Notes under the pieces: generated by a model
Seen by the model: the letters and a program-made list of their open reading frames with translations, nothing else
Told to the model about the DNA's origin: nothing
Databases searched by the model: none
NCBI GenBank assembly: GCA_963965975.1
Contig: OZ014415.1
Location: 4,407,001 to 4,471,000, forward strand
DNA from: Xestospongia bergquistia
Taxonomy: Eukaryota; Porifera; Demospongiae; Haplosclerida; Petrosiidae
Length of the DNA: 64,000 nt
Reading direction: 5' to 3'
Program-made: the position numbers and the translations under genes
Shown: positions 45,450 through 60,000 of the stretch, piece after piece
Layout of the letters: every line of letters begins with the position of its first letter
Numbering within the stretch: the stretch's first letter is position 1

Positions 45450-48400
45450 ATCATTTTAGTAAGTTGGTTTGCATTAACGGTCTAAAGTCTTTAATTTAAA
45501 GACTTTGGAAACCTTAGACTATTAAGTGAAATTTATAAAGTAAAGTGCTCAGTCTAAAGGACTTAATGGGACTAACTAAATAAACTGCTATTAACATTTT
45601 ATTAAGTTGGTTTGCATTAACGGTCTAAAGTCTTTAATTTAAAGACTTTAGAAACCTTAGACTATTAAGTGAAATTTATAAAGTAAACTGTTCAGTCTAA
45701 AGGACTTAATGGCACTAACTAAATAAAATGCTGTGAACAGTATAATAGGTTTTTTGCATTAATGCTCTAAAGACTATTGAGTGTAGTTTATAAAGTAAAC
45801 TGCTCAGACTAAAAAACTTAATGTGAGTAACTAAATAAGCTGCTATTAACAGTTTAGTAAGTTGGTTTGCATTACCGCTCTAAAGTCTTTAATTTAAAGA
45901 CTTTAGGAGGTTTATACTATTAAGTGAAATTTATAAAGTGAACAGCTCAGTCTAAACGACTTAACGGCACTGACTAAATAAACTGCTATTAAAAGTTTAG
46001 TAAGTTGGTTTGTATTAACACCATAAAGTCTTTAATTTAAAGACTTTAGAAGGTTGATTAATGTTTATAAAGTAAACTGCTCAGTCTACAGGACTTAATG
46101 GGACTAACTAAATAAACTGCTATTAACAGTTTAGTAAGTTGGTTTGCATTAACGGTCTAAAGTTTTTAATTTAAAGACTTTTGAAACCTTAGACTATTAA
46201 GTGAAATTTACAAAGTAAACTGTTCAGTCTAAAGGACTTAATGGCACTAACTAAATAACATGCTATTAACAGTATAATTGCTTGTTTTGTATTAACGATC
46301 TAAAGTCTTTAATTTAAAGACTTTAGAAGTTTAGTCAATTGATTGTAGTTTATAAAGTAAACTGCTCAGTCTAGAGGACTTAATGGGACTAACTAAATAA
46401 ACTGCTATTAACAGTTTAGGATGTTGGATTGTATTAACGCTCTAAAGTGTTTAATTTAAAGACTTTAGAAGGTTTAGACTATTGAGTGAAGTTTATAAAG
46501 TAAACTGCTTAGTCTAAAGGACTCCATCAAACTAACTAAATAAACTGCTATTAACAGTGCAGTAATTTGGTTTAAATTAACACTCTTAAGTCTTTAATTT
46601 AAAGACTTGAGAAGGTTTAGACTATTGAGTGAAGTTTATAAAGTAAACTGCTCATTCTAAAGGAATCTATGGGACTAAATAAATAAATTGCCATTAAAAG
46701 TTTAGTAAGTTGGTGTGCATTAACATTCTAAAGTCTTTAATTTAAAGACTTTAGAAGGTTTAGACTATTGAGTGAAGTTTATAAAGTAAACTGCTCAATC
46801 TAATGGACTTAATCGGACTCACTAAATAAACTGCTATTAACAGTTTAGTAAGTTTGTTTGCATTAACGGTCTAAAGTCTTTAAATTAAGGACGTTAGGAG
46901 GTTTATTCTATTAAGTGAAACTTATAAAATGAACAACTCAGTCCAAAACTCTTAATGGGACTAACTAAATAAACTGCTATTAACAGTTTAGTAAGTTGGT
47001 TTGCATTAACGCTCTAAAGTCTTTAATTTAAGACTTTAGAAGTTTTAGACTATTGAGTGAAGTTTATAAAGTAAACTGCTCATTCTAAAGGACTCTATGG
47101 GACTAATAAATAAACTGCTATTAACAGTTTAGTAAGTTGGTTTGCATTAACACCCTAAAGTCTTTAATTTAAAGACTTTAGAAGGTTTAGACTATTGAGT
47201 AAAGTTTGTAAAGTAAACTGCTCAGTCTAAAGGACTTGATTGGACTAACTAAATAAACCGCTATTAACATTTTAGTAAGTTTGTTTGCTTTAACGGTCTA
47301 AAGTCTTTAATTTAAAGACTTTATAAACCTTAGACTATTAAGTGAAATTTATAAAGTAAACTGTTCAATCTAAAGGACTTAATGGCACTAAGTCAATAAA
47401 ATGCTGTTAACAGTATAATAGGTTGTTTGCATTAACGCTCTAAAGTCTTTAATTTAAAGACTTTAGGTGGTTTAGACTATTGAGTGTAGTTTATAAAGTA
47501 AACTGCTCAGACTAAAGGACTTAGTGGGACTAACTAAATAAACTGCTATTAACAGAGTAGTAAGTTCTTTTGCATTAACACTCCAAAGTCTTTAATTTAA
47601 AGACTTTAGAAGGTTTAGACTATTGAGTGAAGTTTATAAAGTAAACTGCTCAGTCTAATGGACTTAATTGGACTAACTAAATAAACTGCTATTAACAGTT
47701 TAGTAAGTTTGTTTGCGTTAACGGTCTATAGTCTTTAATTTAAAGACTTTAGAAGGTTTAGACTATTGAGTGAAGTTTATAAAGTAAACTGCTCTGTCTA
47801 ATGGACTTAATCGGACTAACTAAATAAACTGCTATTAACAGTTTAGTAAGTTTGTTTGCATTAACGCTCTAAAGTTTTTAAATTAAGGACTTTAGGAGAT
47901 TTATGCTATTAAGTGAAACTTATAAAGTGAACAGCTCAGTCCAAAACACTAAATGGAACTAACTAAATAAACTGCTATTAACAGTTTAGTAAGTTTGTTT
48001 GCATTAACGCTCTAAAGTCTTTAATTTAAAGACTTTAGAAGGTTTAGACTATTGAGTGAAGTTTATAAAGTAAACTGCTCATTCTAAAGGACTCTATGGG
48101 ACTAAATAAATAAACTGCTGTTAACAGTTTAGTAAGTTTGTTTGCATTAACGCTCTAAAGTTTTTAATTTAAAGACTTTAGAAGGTTTAGATTATGAGTA
48201 AGGTTTAAAAAGTAAACTGCTCAGTCTAAAGGACTAAATGGGACTCAGTAAATAATCTGCTATTTACAGTTTAGTAAGTTTGTTTGCATTAACGGTCTAA
48301 AGTCTTTAATTTAAAGACTTTAGAAGCCTAAGACTATCAAGTATAACTTATAAAGTAAAGTGCTCAGTCTAAAGGACTTAGTGGCACTAATGAAATAAAA

Positions 48401-51400
48401 TGCTATTAACAGTATAATAGGTTGTTTTCCATTAACGCTCTAAAGTCTTTAATTTAAAGACTTTAGAAGGTTTAGACTATTGAGTGTAGTTTATAAAGTA
48501 AATTGCTCGGACTAAAGGACTTAATGGGACTAACTAAATAAACTTCTATTAACAGTTTAGTAGGTTGTTTTGCATTAACACTCTAAAGTCTTTAATTTAA
48601 AGACTTTAGAAAGTTCAGACTATTGAGTGAAATTTATAAAGTAAACTGCTCAGTCTAAAGGACTCTATGGGACTAACTAAATGAACTGCTATTAACAGTT
48701 TAGTAAGTTGGTTTGCATTAACACTCTAAAGTCTTTAATTTAAAGACTTAGAAGGTTTAGTCTATTGAGTAAAGATTATAAAGTAAACTGCTCAGTCTAA
48801 AGGACTAAATGGGACTAAATAAATAAACTGCTACTAACAGTTTAGTAAGTTGGTTTGTATTAACACCCTAAAGTCTTTAATTTAAAGACTTTAGAAGGTT
48901 TAGACTATTGAGTGAAGTTTATAAAGTAAACTGCTCATTCTAAAGGAATCTATGGGACTAAATAAATACGTTGCTATTAGCAGTTTTGTAAGTTGGTTTG
49001 CATTAATACTCTAAAGTCTTTAACTTAAAGACTTTAGAAGGTTTAGACTATTGAGTGAAGTTTATAAAGTAAACTGCTCAGTCTAATGTACTTAATTGGA
49101 CTAACTAAATAAACTGCTATTAACAGTTTAGTAAGTTTGTTTGCATTAACGGTCTAAAGTCTTTAATTTAAAGACTTTAGAAGGTTTAGACTATTGAGTG
49201 AAGATTATAAAGTAAACTGCTCATTCTAAAGGACTCTATGGGACTAAATAAATAAATTGCTATTAACAGTTTAGTAAGTTTGTTTGCATTAACACTCTAA
49301 AGTCTTTAATTTAAAGACTTTAGAAGGTTTACACAATTGAGTGAAGTTTATAAAGTAAACTGCTCAGTCTAGAGGACTTAATGGGACTAACTAAATAAAC
49401 TGCTATTAACAGTTTAGGATGTTGGTTTGTATTAACGCTCTGAAGTCTTTAATTTAAAGACTTTAGAAGGTTTAGACTGTTGACTGAAGTTTATAAAGTA
49501 AACTGCTTAGTCTAAAGGACTCCATGGAACTAACTAAATAAACTGTTATTAACAGTGTAGTGATTTGGTTTACGTTAACACTCTTAAGTCTTTAATTTAA
49601 AGACTTTATGACGTTTATACTATTAAGTGAAATTTATAAAGTGAACATTTCAGTCTAAAGGACTTAATAGGACTAACTAAATAAACTGCTATTAACAGTT
49701 TAGTAAGTTGGTTTGCATTAACGGTCTAAAGTCTTTAATTTAAAGACTTTGGAAACCTTAGACTATTATAGTGAAATTTATAAAGTAAACTGCTCAGTCT
49801 AAAGGACTTAATGGGACTAACTAAATAAACTGCTATTAACATTTTATTAAGTTGGTTTGCATTCACGGTCTAAAGTCTTTAATTTAAAGACTTTAGAAAC
49901 CTTATACTATTAAGTGAAATTTATAAAGTAAACTGTTCAGTCTAAAGGACTTAATGGCACTAACTAAATAAAATGCTGTGAACAGTATAATAGGTTTTTT
50001 GCATTAATGCTCTAAAGTCTTTAATTTGAAGACTTTAGAAGGTTTAGACTATTGAGTGTAGTTTATAAAGTAAACTGCTCAGACTAAAAAACTTAATGTG
50101 AGTAACTAAATAAGCTGCTATTAACAGTTTAGTAAGTTGGTTTGCATTAACACTCTAAAGTCTTTAATTTAAAGACTTTAGGAGTTTTATAATATTAAGT
50201 GAAATTTATAAAGTGAACAGCTCAGTCTAAACGACTTAACGGCACTGACTAAATAAACTGCTATTAACAGTTTAGTAAGTTGGTTTGTATTAACACCATA
50301 AAGTCTTTAATTTAAAGACTTTAGAAGGTTTAGACTATTGATTAATGTTTATAAAGTAAACTGCTCAGTCTACAGGACTTAATGGGACTAACTAAATAAA
50401 CTGCTATTAACAGTTTAGTAAGTTGGTTTGCATTAACAGTCTGAAGTTTTTAATTTAAAGACTTTTGAAACCTTAGACTATTAAGTGAAATTTACAAAGT
50501 AAACTGTGCAGTCTAAAGGACTTAATGGCACTAACTAAATAACATGCTATTAACAGTATAATTGCTTGTTTTGTATTAACGCTCTAAAGTCTTTAATTTA
50601 AAGACTTTAGAAGTTTAGTCTATTGAGTGTAGTTTATAAAGTAAACTGCTCAATCTAGAGGACTTAATGGGACTAACTAAATAAACTGCTATTAACAGTT
50701 TAGGATGTTGGATTGTATTAACGCTCTAAAGTGTTTAATTTAAAGACTTTAGAAGGTTTAGACTATTGAGTGAAGTTTATAAAGTAAACTGCTTAGTCTA
50801 AAGGACTCCATCGAACTAACTAAATAAACTGCTATTAACAGTGCAGTAATTTGCTTTACATTAACACTCTTAAGTCTTTAATTTAAAGACTTGAGAAGGT
50901 TTAGACTATTGAGTGAAGTTTATAAAGTAAACTGCTCATTCTAAAGGAATCTATGGGACTAAATAAATAAACTGCTATTAACAGTTTAGTAAGTTGGTTT
51001 GCATTAACGCTCTAAAGTCTTTAATTTAAAGACTTTATGAGGTTTTTACTATTAAGTGAAATTTATAAAGTGAACAGCTCAGTCTAAACGACTTAATGGC
51101 ACTGACTAAATAAACTGCTATTAACAGTTTAGTAAGTTTGTTTGCATTAACGGTCTAAAGTCTTTAAATTAAGGACGTTAGGAGGTTTATTCTATTAAGT
51201 GAAACTTATAAAGTGAACAACTCAGTCCAAAACTCTTAATGGGACTAACTAAATAAACTGCAATTAACAGTTTAGTAAGTTGGTTTGCATTAACGCTCTA
51301 AAGTCTTTAATTTAAAGACTTTAGGAGGTTTATACTATTAAGTGAAATTTATAAAGTGAACAGCTCAGTCTAAACGACTTAACGGCACTGACTAAATAAA

Positions 51401-52750
51401 CTGCTATTAACAGTTAAGTAAGTTGGTTTGTATTAACACCATAAAGTCTTTAATTTAAAGACTTTAGAAGGTTTAGACTATTGATTAATGTTTATAAAGT
51501 AAACTGCTCAGTCTACAGGACTTAATGGGACTAACTAAATAAACTGCTATTAACATTTTAGTAAGTTTGTTTGCATTAACAGTCTAAAGTTTTTAATTTA
51601 AAGACTTTTGAAACATAAGACTATTAAGTGAAATTTACAAAGTAAACTGTGCAGTCTAAAGGACTTAATGGCACTAACTAAATACATGCTATTAACAGTA
51701 TAATTGCTTGTATTGTATTAACGCTCTAAAGTCTTTAATTTAAAGACTTTAGAAGTTTAGTCTATTGAGTGTAGTTTATAAAGTAAACTACTTAGTCTAG
51801 AGGACTTAATGGGACTAACTAAATAAACTGCTATTAACAGTTTAGGATGTTGGATTGTATTAACGCTCTAAAGTGTTTAATTTAAAGACTTGAGAAGGTT
51901 TAGACTATTGAGTGAAGTTAATAAAGTAAACTGCTCATTCTAAAGGAATCTATGGGACTAAATAAATAAACTGCTATTAACAGTTTGAGTAAGTGGGTTT
52001 GCATTAACGCTCTAAAGTCTTTAATTTAAAGACTTTAGGAGGTTTATACTATTAAGTGAAATTTATAAAGTGAACAGCTCAGTCTAAACAACTTAATGGC
52101 ACTGACTAAATAAACTGCTATTAACAGTTTAGTAAGTTTGTTTGCATTAACGGTCTAAAGTCTTTAAATTAAGGACGTTAGGAGGTTTATTCTATTAAGT
52201 GAAACTTATAAAGTGAACAACTCAGTCCAAAACTCTTAATGGGACTAACTAAATAAACTGCTATTAACAGTTTAGTAAGTTGGTTTGCATTAACGCTCTA
52301 AAGTCTTTAATTTAAGACTTTAGAAGGTTTAGACTATTGAGTGAAGTTTATAAAGTAAACTGCTCATTCTAAAGGACTCTATGGGACTAATTAAATAAAC
52401 TACTATTAACAGTTTAGTAAGTTGGTTTGCATTAACACCCTAAAGTCTTTAATTTAAAGACTTTAGAAGGTTTAGACTATTGAGTAAAGTTTGTAAAGTA
52501 AACTGCTCAGTCTAAAGGACTTGATTGGACTAACTAAATAAACCGCTATTAACATTTTAGTAATTTTTTTTGCTTTAACGGTCTAAAGTCTTTAATTTAA
52601 AGACTATATAAACCTTAGACTATTAAGTGAAATTTATAAAGTAAACTGTTCAATCTAAAGGACTTAACGGCACTAAGTCAATAAAATGCTGTTAACAGTA
52701 TAATAGGTTGTTTGCATTAACGCTCTAAAGTCTTTAATTTAAAGACTTTA
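45450..52750 (+). repeat. Multi-kilobase higher-order duplication in the satellite
   Basis: The rare monomer 'aattaaggacgttaggaggt' is at 46885, 51170 and 52170. Blocks from ~45.45 kb reappear from ~49.7 kb (offset about 4.25-4.29 kb, 30 monomers). A further eight-monomer block (~1,142 bp; 'aacggcactgactaaataaa' at 50239 and 51381) is tandemly repeated inside the second copy. The continuation 47.0-47.4 kb matches 52.3-52.7 kb at an offset near 5,284. These are nested rounds of duplication. Confidence 0.75.
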
Positions 52751-55700
52751 GAAGGTTTAGACTATTGAGTGAAGTTTATAAAGTAAACTGCTCAGTCTAA
52801 TGGACTTAATGGGAGTAACTAAATAAACTGCTATTAACAGTTTAGTAAGTTTGTTTGCATTAACGGTCTATAGTCATTAATTTAAAGACTTTAGAAGGTT
52901 TAGACTATTGAGTGAAGATTATAAAGTAAACTGCTCATTCTAAAGGACTCTACGGGACTAAATAAATAAACTGCTATTAACAGTTTAGTAAGTTTGTTTG
53001 CATTAACACTCTAAAGTCTTTAACTTAAAGACTTTAGAAGGTTTAGACTATTGAGTGTAGTTTATAAAGTAAACTGCTCAGACTAAAGGACTTAGTGGGA
53101 CCAACTAAATAAACTGCTATTAACAGAGTAGTAAGTTCTTTTGCATTAACACTCCAAAGTCTTTAATTTAAAGACTTTAGAAGGTTTAGACTATTGAGTG
53201 AAGTTTATAAAGTAAACTGCTCAATCTTATGGACTTGATCGGACTAACTAAATAAACTGCTATTAACAGTTTAGTAAGTTTGTTTGCATTAACGGTCTAT
53301 AGTCTTTAATTTAAAGACTTTAGAAGGTTTAGACTATTGAGTGAAGATTATAAAGTAAACTGCTCATTCTAAAGGACTCTACGGGACTAAATAAATAAAC
53401 TGCTATTAACAGTTTAGTAAGTTGGTTTGCATTAACACTCTAAAGTCTTTAACTTAAAGACTTTAGAAGGTTTAGACTATTGAGTGAAGTTTATAGTGTA
53501 ACCTGCTCAGTCTAAAGGACTTAATGGGACTAACTAAATAAACTGCTATTAACAGTTTAGTAAGTTGGTTTACATTAACAGTCTAAAGTCCTTAATTTAA
53601 GGACTTTTGGAGGTTAATACTGTTAAGTGAAATTTATAAAGTCAACAGCTCAGTCTAAATGACTTACTGGCACTAACTAAATAAAAGTCTATTAAAGGTT
53701 TAGTGAGTTTGTTTGCATTAACACCCTAAAGTCTTTAATTTAAAGACTTTAGAAGGTTTAAACTATTGAGTAAAATTTATAAAGTAATCTGCTTAGTCTA
53801 AAGACAAAATGGGACTAAGTGAATAATCTCTTATTGACAGCTTAGTAAGTTGGTTTGCATTAACGGACTTTAGAAGCCTAAGACTATCAAGTGAAAATTA
53901 TAAAGTAAAGTTCTCAGTCTAAAGGACTTAGTGGCACTAATTAAATAAAATGCTATCTACAGTATTATAGGTTGTTTTGCGTTAACGCTCTAAAGTCTCT
54001 AATTTAAAGACTTTTGAAGGTTTAGAATACTGAGTGTAGTTTATAAAGTAAACTGCTCAGACTAGAGGACTTAATGGGACAAACTAAATAAGCTGCTATT
54101 AACAGTTTAGTAAGTTGTTTTGCATTAGCAATCTAAAGTGTTTAACTTAAAGACTTTAGAAAGTTTAGACTATTGAGTGAAGTTTATAAAGTAAACTGCT
54201 CTGTCTAAAGGATTCTATGGAACTAACTAAATAAACTGCTATTAACAGTTTAGTAATTTGGTTTGCATTACCACTCTTAAGTCTTTAATTTCAAGACTTA
54301 AGAAGGTTTAGACTATTGAGTGAAGTTGATAAAGTAAACTGCTCATTCTAAAGGAATCTATGGGACTTAATAAATAAATTGCTATTAACAGTTTAGTAAG
54401 TTGGTTTGCATTAACACTCTAAAGTCTTTAATTTAAAGACTTTAGAAGGTTTAGACTATTGAGTGAAGTTTATAAAGTAAACTGCTCAGTCTAATGGACT
54501 TAATCGGACTAACAAAATAAACTGCTATTAACAGTTTAGTAAGTTAGTTTGCATTAACTGTCTAAAGTCTTTAAATTAAGGACTTTAGGAGATTTATGCT
54601 ATTAAGCGAAACTTAAAAAGTGAACAGCTCAGTCCAAAACACTAAATGGAACTAACTAAATAAACTGCTATTAACAGTTTAGTAAGTTTGTTTGCATTAA
54701 CGCTCTAAAGTCTTTAATTTAAAGACTTTAGAAGGTTTAGACTATTGAGTGAAGTTTATAAAGTAAACTGCTCATTCTAAAGGACTCTATGGGACTAAAT
54801 AAATAAACTGCTGTTAACAGTTTAGTAAGTTTGTTTGCATTAACCCTCTAAAGTTTTTAATTTAAAGACTTTAGAAGGTTTAGATTATGAGTAAGGTTTA
54901 AAAAGTAAACTGCTCAGTCTAAAGGACTAAATGGGACTCAGTAAATAATCTGCTATTTACAGTTTAGTAAGTTTGTTTGCATTAACGGTCTAAAGTCTTT
55001 AATTTAAAGACTTTAGAAGCCTAAGACTATCAAGTGTAAGTTATAAAGTAAAGTGCTCAGTCTAAAGGACTTAGTGGCACTAATGAAATAAATTGCTATT
55101 AACAGTATAATAGGTTGTTTTCCATTAACGCTCTAAAGTCTTTAATTTAAAGACTTTAGAAGGTTTAGACTATTGAGTGTAGTTTATAAAGTAAATTGCT
55201 CGGACTAAAGGACTTAATGGGACTAACTAAATAAACTTCTATTAACAGTTTAGTAGGTTGTTTTGCATTAACACTCTAAAGTCTTTAATTTAAAGACTTT
55301 AGAAGGTTTAGTCTATTGAGTAAAGTTTAGAAAGTAAACTGCTCAGTTTAAAGGACTCTATGGGACTAACTAAATAAACTGCTATTAACAGTTTAGTAAG
55401 TTGGTTTATATTAACACCCTAAAGTCTTTAATTTAAAGACTTTAGACGGTTTAGACTATTGAGTAAAGTTTATAAAGTAAACTGGCCAGACTAGAGGACT
55501 AATGGGTATAACTAAATAAACTGCTATTAACAGTTTAGTAAGTTGGTTTGTATTAACGCTCTAAAGTCTTTAACTTAAAGACTTTAGAAGGTTTAGACTA
55601 TTGAGTGAAGTTTATAAAGTAAACTGCTCAGTCTAATGTACTTAATCGGACTAACTAAATAAACTGCTATTAACAGTTTAGTAAGTTTGTTCGCATTAAC

Positions 55701-56200
55701 GGTCTAAAGTCTTTAATTTAAAGACTTTAGAAGGTTTACACTATTGAGTGAAGATTATAAAGTAAACTGCTCATTCTAAAGGACTCTATGGGACTGAATA
55801 AATAAATTGCTATTAACAGTTTAGTAAGTTGGTTTGCATTAACACTTTAAAGTCTTTAATTTAAAGACTTTAGAAGGTTTAGACAATTGAGTGAAGTTTA
55901 TAAAGTAAACTGCTCAGTCTAGAGGACTTAATGGGACTAACTAAATAAACTGCTATTAACAGTTTAGGATGTTGGTTTGTATTAACGCTCTAAAGTCTTT
56001 AATTTAAAGACTTTAGAAGGTTTAGACTATTGAGTGAAGTTTATAAAGTAAACTGCTTAGTCTAAAAGACTCTATGGAACTAAATAAATGAACTGCTATT
56101 AACAGTGTAGTAATTTGGTGTACGTTAACACTCTTAAGTCTTTAATTTAAAGACTTGAGAAGGTTTAGACTATTGAGTGAAGATTATAAGGTAAACTGCT
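47870..56200 (+). repeat. Long-range satellite duplication, ~6.7-kb offset
   Basis: 'ttagattatgagtaaggttt' at 48187 and 54870, with flanking rare variants ('actttaggagatttatgcta', 'aaaacactaaatggaactaa', 'taaattgctcggactaaagg') in the same order, shows that about 47.87-49.5 kb was copied to about 54.56-56.2 kb. Confidence 0.7.
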
Positions 56201-57098
56201 CATTCTAAAGGAATCTTTGGGACTAAATAAAACAATTGCTATTAACAGTATAATAGGTTGTTTGCATTAACGCTCTAAAGTCTGTAATTCAAAAACTTTA
56301 GAAGGTTTAGACTATTGAGTGTTGTTTATAAAGTAAAATACTCAGACTAAAGGACTTAGTGGGACTAACTAAATAAACTGCTATTAAGAGAGTGGTAAGT
56401 TCTTTTGCATTAGCACTTCAAAGTCTTTAATTTAAAGACTTTAAACGGTTTAGACTATTGAGTGAATTTTATAAAGTAAACTGCTCAGTCTAACGGACTT
56501 AATCGGACTAACTAAATAAACTGCTATTAACAGTTTAGTAAGTTTGTTTGCATTAACGCTCTATAGTCTTTAATTTAAAGACTTTAGAAGGTTTAGACTA
56601 TTGAGTGAAGATTATAAAGTAAACTGCTCATTCTAAAGGACTCTACGGGACTAAATAAATAAACTGCTATTAACAGTTTAGTAAGTTTGTTTGCATTAAC
56701 ACTCTAAAGTCTTTAACTTAAAGACTTTAGAAGGTTTAGACTATTGAGTGAAGTTTATAGTGTAACCTGCTCAGTCTAAAGAACTTAATGGGACTAACTA
56801 AATAAAATGTTATTAACATTTTAGTAAGTTCGTTTACATTAACGGTCTAAAGTCCTTAATTTAAGGACTTTTGGAGGTTTATACTATTAAGTGAAATTTA
56901 TAAAGTCAACAGCTCAGTCTAAATGACTTACTGGTACTAACTAAATAAAATGCTAATAAAGGTTTTAATTTTAAGACTATTGAAGGTTTAGACTACTGAG
57001 TGTAGTTTATAAAGTAAACTGCTCAGACTAGAGGACTTAATGGGACTAACTAAATAACCTGCTATTAAGAGTTTAGTAAGTTGTTTTGCATTAACACT

Positions 57099-60000
57099 GA
57101 CCAGTTTACATTATAAACTTCACTCAATGGTCTAAACTTTCTAAACTCTTCAATTTAAAGACTTTAGAGTGTTAATGCAAACAAACTTACTAAACTGCTA
57201 ATAGCAGTTTATTTCTTTAGTCCCATAGAGTACTTAGAATGAGCAGTTTACTTTATAAAATTTACTCAACAGTCTAAACCTTCTGAAGTCATTAAATTAA
57301 AGACTTTAGAGTGTTAATGCAAACTAACTTCCTAAACTGTTAATAGCAGTTTATTTTGTTAGTCCCATAGAGTCCTTTAGACCTATCAGTTTACTTTACA
57401 AACTTCACTCTATAGTCTAAAGCTTCTAAAGTCGTTAAATTAAAGACTTCATAGTGTTAATGCAAAACAACTTACTAAACTGTTAATAGCAGTTTAATTA
57501 GTTAGTCCCATAGAGTCCTTTAGAATGAGCAGTTTACTTTATAAACTTCACTCAATAGTCTAAACTTTCTAAACTTTTTAATTTAAAGACTTATAGTGTT
57601 AATGTAAAACAACTTGCTGAACTGTTAATAGCAGTTTATTTCTTTAGTCCCATAGAGTCCTTTAGAATGAGCAGTTTTCTTTATAAACTTACTCAATAGT
57701 CTAAACCTTCTAAAATCTATAAATTAAAGACTTTAGAGTGTTAATGCAAACCAACTTACTAAACTGTTAATAGCAGTTTACTTCGTTAGTCCCATAGAGT
57801 CCTTTAGACTGAGCAGTTTACTTTATAAACATTACTCAATAGTCTAAACCTTCTAAAGTCTTTAAATTAAAGACTTTAGAGTGCTAACTTAAACCAACTT
57901 ACTAAACTGTTAATAGCAGTTCATTTAGTCAGTCCCATAGAGTCATTTAGACCTATCAGTTTACTTTACAAACTTCAAACAATAGTCTAAACCTTCTAAT
58001 GTCTTTAAATTAAAAACGTTTGAGTGTTAATGCAAACAAACTTACAAAACTGTTAACAGCAGTTTATTTAGTTAGTTTCATAGAGTCCTTTAGACTGAGC
58101 TGTTTACTTTAAAAACTTCACTCAATACTCTACACTTTAAATTAAAGACTTTAGAGTGTTAATGCAAACCAACTTACTAAACTGTTAATAGCAGTTTATT
58201 TCTTCAGTCCCATTGAGTCCTTTAGACTGAGCAGTTTACTTTATAAACTTTACTGAATAGTCTAAACCTTCTAAAGTCTTTAAATTAAAGACTTTAGAGT
58301 GCTAATGCAAACCAACTTACTAAACTGTTAATAGCGGTTTATTTAGTTAGTCCCAAAGAGTCCTTTAGACCTATCAGTTTACTTTACAAACGTCACTCAA
58401 TAGTCTAAAGCTTCTAAAGTCTTTAAATTAAAGACTTTAGAGTGTTAATGCAACCCAACTTACTAAACTGTTAATAACAGTTTATTTCTTTAGTCCCATA
58501 GGGTTCTTTAGAATGAGCAGTTTACTTTATAGACATTACTCAATAGTCTAAACCTTCTAAAGTCTTTAAATTAAAGACTTTAGAGTGTTAATGCAAACCA
58601 ACTTACTAAACAGTTAATAGCAGTTTATTTAGTTAGTCCCATAGAGTCCTTTAGACCTATCAGTTTACTTTACAAAATTCACTCAATAGTCTAAACCTTC
58701 TAAAGTCTTTAACTTAAAGACTTTTGAGTGTTAATGCAAACCAACTTACTAAACTGTTAAAAGAAGGTTATTTAGTTAGTTTCATTGAGCCCTTTAGACT
58801 GAGCTGTTTACTTTATAAACTTTACTCAATACTCTAAACCTTCTAAAGTCTTTAAATTAAAGACTTTAGAGTGTTAATGCAAACAAACTTACTAAACTGT
58901 TAATAATAGTTTATTTCGTTAGACCATAGAGTCCTTTAGACTGAGCAGTTTACTTTATAAACTTTACTCAATAGTCTAAACCTTCTAAAGTCTTTAAATT
59001 AAAGACTTTAGAGTGTTATCGCAAACGAACATACAAAACTGTTAATAATAGTTTGTTTAGTTAGCCCCAATGAGTCCTTTAGATCGAGCTGTTTACTTTA
59101 TAAAATTCACTCAACAGTCTAAACCTTCTAAACTTTTAATTTAAAGACTTCAGAGTGTTAATGCAAACCAACTTACTAAACTGTTAATAGCAGTTTATTT
59201 AGTTAGTCCCATAGACTCCTTTAGACCTATCAGTTTACTTTACAAACTTCACTAAATAGTCTACCCCTTCTAAAGTCTTTAAATTAAAGACTTTAGAGTG
59301 TTAATACAAACCAACTTACTAAACTGTTAGTAGCAGTTTATTTCGTTAGTCCCATAGAGTCTTTTAGACTGAGCAGTTTACTTTATGAACTTTACTCAAT
59401 AGTCTAAACCTTCTAAAGTCTTTAAATTAAAGACTTTAGAGTGTTATTGCAAACTAACTTATTAAACGGTTAATAACATTTTATTTAGTTAGCCCCATAG
59501 AGTCTTTAGACCGAGCTGTTTACTTTATAAACTTCTCTCAAGAGTCTAAACCTTCTAAATCTCTTTAATTTAAAGACTTCAGAGTGTTAATGCAAACCAA
59601 CTTTCTAAACTGTTAATAGCAGTTTAATTAGTTAGTCCCATAGAGTCCTTTAGAATGAGCAGTTTACTTTATAAAATTTACTCAATAGTCTAAACCTTCT
59701 AGTCTTTAAATTAAAGACTTTAGAGTGTTAATGCAAACAAACTTACTAAACTGTTAATAACAGTTTACTTAGTTATTTTCATAGAGTCCTTTAGACTGAC
59801 CAATTTACCTTATAAACTTCACTCAATAGTCTAAACTTTCTAAACTCTTTAATTTAAAGACTTTAGAGTGTTAATGCAAACCAACTTACTGAACTTTTAA
59901 TAGCAGTTTATTTCTTTCGTCCCGTAGAGTTTTTTAGAATGAGCAGTTTACTTTATAAACTTTACTCAATAGTCTAAACCTTCTAAAGTCTTTAAATTAA

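Larger units (their letters stand above)
30304..57098 (+). repeat. 143-bp satellite array, forward block
   Basis: About 187 monomers by length. A clean monomer is 37111-37253. Each contains three consecutive inverted repeats: 37136-37148 with 37152-37164 (13-bp arms, 3-base loop), 37170-37211 (tagact/agtcta, gag/ctc, gttta/taaac), and 37237-37242 with 37250-37255 (aaactg/cagttt). Two main variants alternate irregularly: one with 'gactattgagtgaagttt' and one with 'gactattaagtgaaattt' plus 'ggcactaac' and 'acagtataa'. No open frame of note. Some monomers are shortened or fused (for example 31577-31590, 38680-38690, 45760-45780, 53850-53870, 56960-56970). Confidence 0.97.
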
